Position numbers and translations under genes: made by a program | In this document: in pieces, positions 61,760 through 64,000 of the stretch | Numbering within the stretch: the first letter of the stretch is position 1 | Layout of the letters: every line of letters starts with the position of its first letter | The notes under the pieces: model-generated | Told to the model about the DNA's origin: nothing | What the model saw: the letters and a program-made list of their open reading frames with translations, nothing else | Database searches by the model: none | Source of the DNA: Ochrobactrum quorumnocens | Lineage (GTDB): Bacteria; Pseudomonadota; Alphaproteobacteria; Rhizobiales; Rhizobiaceae | NCBI RefSeq assembly: GCF_002278035.1 | Contig: NZ_CP022603.1 | Location: forward strand, 806,001 to 870,000 | DNA length: 64,000 nt | Reading direction: 5' to 3'

Positions 61760-62512
61760 TCAACCGCTGTGGAAACCACCATCGACTGGCAGGGTAACAC
61801 CGGTGATGAAGCTGGCTGCAGGCGAAGCAAGGAACAATGCAGCGCCTACAAGATCTTCAGCCTCTCCCCAGCGCTTCAGCGCTGAACGCTGCGCAATGGG
61901 TTGTTCTGTCGCCGGATTTTCCCACAAAGCGCGCGTCATGTCGGTGCGGTGATAGCCCGGCCCGATTGCGTTGACACGCACGCCATCCGGGCCGAACTTA
62001 TGCGCCAGGACACGCGTCAGGCCGAGAATGCCAGTCTTGCTGGCCGTGTAAGCAGGAACCCCGGCATCCGCAAGATAGCTGAGCATAGATGCCACCGCTA
62101 TTACCGAACCCTTGCTTTCCTTCAGCTTTGGGTATGCGGCCATTGTCAGACGGAACACGCTGTTCAGATTGATATCCATGACATCGTTGAACACGTCATT
62201 TTCCCACTCCGTCTGATCCCGCGCAACACCTTGTGCATTGATCAGCACATCGATGCGCGGCTGTTTGGCCATGAATGCAATGGCATCGTCATTGCTGCGA
62301 ACGTCAAGTTCATAGAATTCGATGCCCTTATTGGCCTCGTCCTTCACAGCCTTTTCGATCTTGATGACGGAGCTGCCACTTGCAGCAACTGACGCACCAA
62401 GTGCCGCGAAACCACGCGCCATTTCAAGGCCTATACCGCTCGTAGCACCCGAAACCAGCACGCGCTTTCCCGCAAACAAGTCCTTGGCGAAAGACGAAAT
62501 GACGTTCTGCAT
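61760..62512 (-). CDS. SDR-family oxidoreductase
   Basis: A 250-residue SDR with SGATSGIG at 20-27, catalytic Ser in VASMLSY, and Y and K in YTASKTGI. The usual NNAG is NAQG (LINAQGVARD), a mild departure in the structural motif. It is the last gene of a leftward run of partial SDR, glycerol-dehydrogenase-like gene and this SDR. It probably works on a sugar acid or polyol in the LacI-regulated set. Confidence 0.78.
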   Translation of the reverse strand: MQNVISSFAKDLFAGKRVLVSGATSGIGLEMARGFAALGASVAASGSSVIKIEKAVKDEANKGIEFYELDVRSNDDAIAFMAKQPRIDVLINAQGVARDQTEWENDVFNDVMDINLNSVFRLTMAAYPKLKESKGSVIAVASMLSYLADAGVPAYTASKTGILGLTRVLAHKFGPDGVRVNAIGPGYHRTDMTRALWENPATEQPIAQRSALKRWGEAEDLVGAALFLASPAASFITGVTLPVDGGFHSG

Positions 62513-62540
62513 AATATCCTCCCAGTAAATACTATAAAAC

Positions 62541-63626
62541 TCAGATCAGCTGCTTCAATGCAGCGACAACAATGTCCGGCGTGACCTTGATCGGCTCATT
62601 GTGAATGATTTCACCTGCCCGGCAGGCGCGCTTTGCAACGATTTCGAGCTTTTCGTCGGTCGCTTTTTCAATGCCGATATCGGCAAGGCTGGTCGGCAGA
62701 CGCACGGAAAGACAAAATTCGCGCACTTTTTGAAACTCTTCTTCAGCGCCATGCAGCTTTAGGCCCGCCAGAACTCCGATGGCAACTTTTTCACCATGCA
62801 GATGATGATGAACATCGTCGAGTTCGCACAACCCATGATGGATAGCATGTGCCGCTGCAACGCCACCGGACTCGAAACCAATACCGGAAAGCAGAATGTT
62901 TGCTTCGATCACACGCTCCATCGCAGGGCCAGCCTGTTTGGCATCGCATTCCGCAAGTGAGGCTGCACCAAACTCGAAGATGGTATCGCGGCAGAAGCGC
63001 GCGACTTCATAGGCAAGGCTTACACCCTGCATTTTCATGCAGTTGAATGCACCCGACTGACGACAGGATTCAGCCTCATAAAAAGTTGCAAGTGCATCAC
63101 CAATACCGGCTGCAAGGAACCGCGCCGGCGCTTGTGCAATCAGCGCCGTATCCACCAGAACCAGATTGGGGTTGCTTGGCAGGAACGTGTCATAAGCCAC
63201 GGAGCCATCATCGTTATAGACAACAGCCAAAGCACTGCACGGAGCATCAGATGCGGCAATTGTCGGGAAAATGATCGACGGAAGCCCAAGGTCGCGTGCG
63301 GCAGCTTTTGCCGTATCAAGCGCCTTGCCACCACCAACACCGATGACGACTTTCGCGCCTGCTTCACGGGCGTGGGCAACCAGAGCCGCAATCTGACTTT
63401 CCGAGCATTCGCCGCCATGGCGCACGATGCGTACTTCCGGGCCAGATGTAAAAGCGGCATCAACCTTTGGCTTCAATATATCGAAAATACCATTGTCTAA
63501 AAGCACCACAGCCTTGTCGCCAAAGCCCGAAGCTTCTTCGCCCAAGCGGGCAATGACGCCTGCGCCTTGAATGTAACGGCCCGGAAAACGTGCGCCGCGC
63601 ATGGTTGAAGCAGCACTTACCAGCAT
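62541..63626 (-). CDS. Iron-type alcohol dehydrogenase, glycerol dehydrogenase-like
   Basis: A 361-residue group III metal alcohol dehydrogenase. The NAD loop is GVGGGKALDTAKAAA near 97-111. Metal ligands are seen in GIGDALATFYE (Asp), a VAAAHAIHHGL histidine and HHHLHGEKV. GldA-type enzymes oxidise glycerol or related diols; here the neighbours hint at another polyol. ATG 63626 follows GGAGG with six bases and overlaps the SDR stop by 10 bp. Confidence 0.82.
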   Translation of the reverse strand: MLVSAASTMRGARFPGRYIQGAGVIARLGEEASGFGDKAVVLLDNGIFDILKPKVDAAFTSGPEVRIVRHGGECSESQIAALVAHAREAGAKVVIGVGGGKALDTAKAAARDLGLPSIIFPTIAASDAPCSALAVVYNDDGSVAYDTFLPSNPNLVLVDTALIAQAPARFLAAGIGDALATFYEAESCRQSGAFNCMKMQGVSLAYEVARFCRDTIFEFGAASLAECDAKQAGPAMERVIEANILLSGIGFESGGVAAAHAIHHGLCELDDVHHHLHGEKVAIGVLAGLKLHGAEEEFQKVREFCLSVRLPTSLADIGIEKATDEKLEIVAKRACRAGEIIHNEPIKVTPDIVVAALKQLI

Positions 63627-64000
63627 ACATAGCCTCCATCGGCCAGTACGATGGAGCCGGTCATGAGGCTTGATGCATCGCTCGCAAGGAACAGAATGAC
63701 GGATGCGACTTCATCCGTGCGTCCGAGCCGGTTCATTGGAGTGCCGCCAACCCAATGACGATACATTTCCGGATCGTCATAAACGTATTTGTTCATTTCT
63801 GTGTCGATATAGGTCGGCGCGACCGAATTTACGCGAACGCCACGTGCACCCCATTCCGCGGCCAGAGAGCGCGTCAGATGATGCACTGCGGCCTTGGATG
63901 CATTGTAGTTGGCCTGTTCCTGCGGACGGTTCACAATGAAACCGGACATGGATCCAACATTGACGATGTTGCCTGAACCATTTTCAAGCATCGTTTTACC
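63617..64000 (-). CDS. SDR-family oxidoreductase, N-terminus cut by window edge
   Basis: The C-terminal 127 codons of a classical SDR are present. The frame continues past base 64000, and a Met at 63991 is internal. It has the catalytic Ser in NVGSMSG, Y and K in YNASKAAV, and the closing motif GSIVLADGGY. The cofactor site lies outside the window. It leads the glycerol-dehydrogenase-like gene with a 10-bp overlap. It is related to the polyol SDRs in this region. Confidence 0.8.
   Translation of the reverse strand, partial: GKTMLENGSGNIVNVGSMSGFIVNRPQEQANYNASKAAVHHLTRSLAAEWGARGVRVNSVAPTYIDTEMNKYVYDDPEMYRHWVGGTPMNRLGRTDEVASVILFLASDASSLMTGSIVLADGGYVCW

Overview
The window reads as a chromosomal segment of an alphaproteobacterium of the order Hyphomicrobiales, most likely the Brucella/Ochrobactrum group. 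This is inferred from three things: the gene families and their order; moderate G+C with dense ATGA-type overlapping operons; and a 104-bp imperfect palindrome at 52989-53092 whose size and form match the Bru-RS repeats known from Brucella. The many import and catabolic operons suggest a free-living, soil or rhizosphere member. No rRNA, tRNA, CRISPR, prophage or insertion sequence was seen.

Layout. (1) 1-6156, minus strand: a giant autotransporter, open to the window edge, with a glycine-rich passenger, a 204-bp tandem repeat and the start of the C-terminal barrel. (2) 6341-18948: a complete ectoine/5-hydroxyectoine catabolic island. An AsnC regulator, DoeC and DoeD run leftward. EutB, EutC, DoeA, DoeB and the EhuBCDA importer run rightward. 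A MocR-type EnuR regulator converges at the end. Two related operator-like sites lie in the divergent gap. (3) 19129-31169: a ten-gene leftward operon under a divergent SorC regulator. It encodes a sugar-type ABC importer, E1alpha, E1beta and a two-lipoyl AcoC-like E2 of an acetoin-dehydrogenase-type complex, an AhpD-like protein, an FGGY kinase and two short-chain dehydrogenases. The substrate is unknown.

(4) 31230-42998: an IclR regulator lies between a three-subunit iron-sulfur flavoprotein dehydrogenase (gamma-alpha-beta) and a rightward operon. That operon has a crotonase, a polyamine/opine-type ABC importer with a fused permease, an acyl-CoA ligase and a Rossmann-fold protein. Nearly identical 15-bp palindromes precede both operons. 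(5) 43052-52982: a TetR regulator is divergent from an operon of a uracil-DNA-glycosylase-like protein, a GMC oxidoreductase, a NIPSNAP protein, a BMP-type (nucleoside-like) ABC importer and an amidohydrolase. (6) 53091-64000: a LacI-controlled sugar-acid/polyol region with L-idonate 5-dehydrogenase, a gluconate 5-dehydrogenase-like SDR, two further hydroxyacid dehydrogenases, a polar-amino-acid-type ABC importer, a small barrel protein, two more SDRs and a glycerol-dehydrogenase-like enzyme. Three copies of an ATGTTATCGATAACAT-like operator mark its divergent promoters.

A recurring design is visible. Four of the five ABC importers have a strong hairpin immediately 3' of the binding-protein gene, which would let the binding protein be made in excess over the membrane parts. 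Each island pairs a transporter, its enzymes and a local regulator with a recognisable inverted-repeat operator. Regions 3, 4, 5 and 6 have no substrate that can be named from sequence alone and are the best places to look for new pathways.
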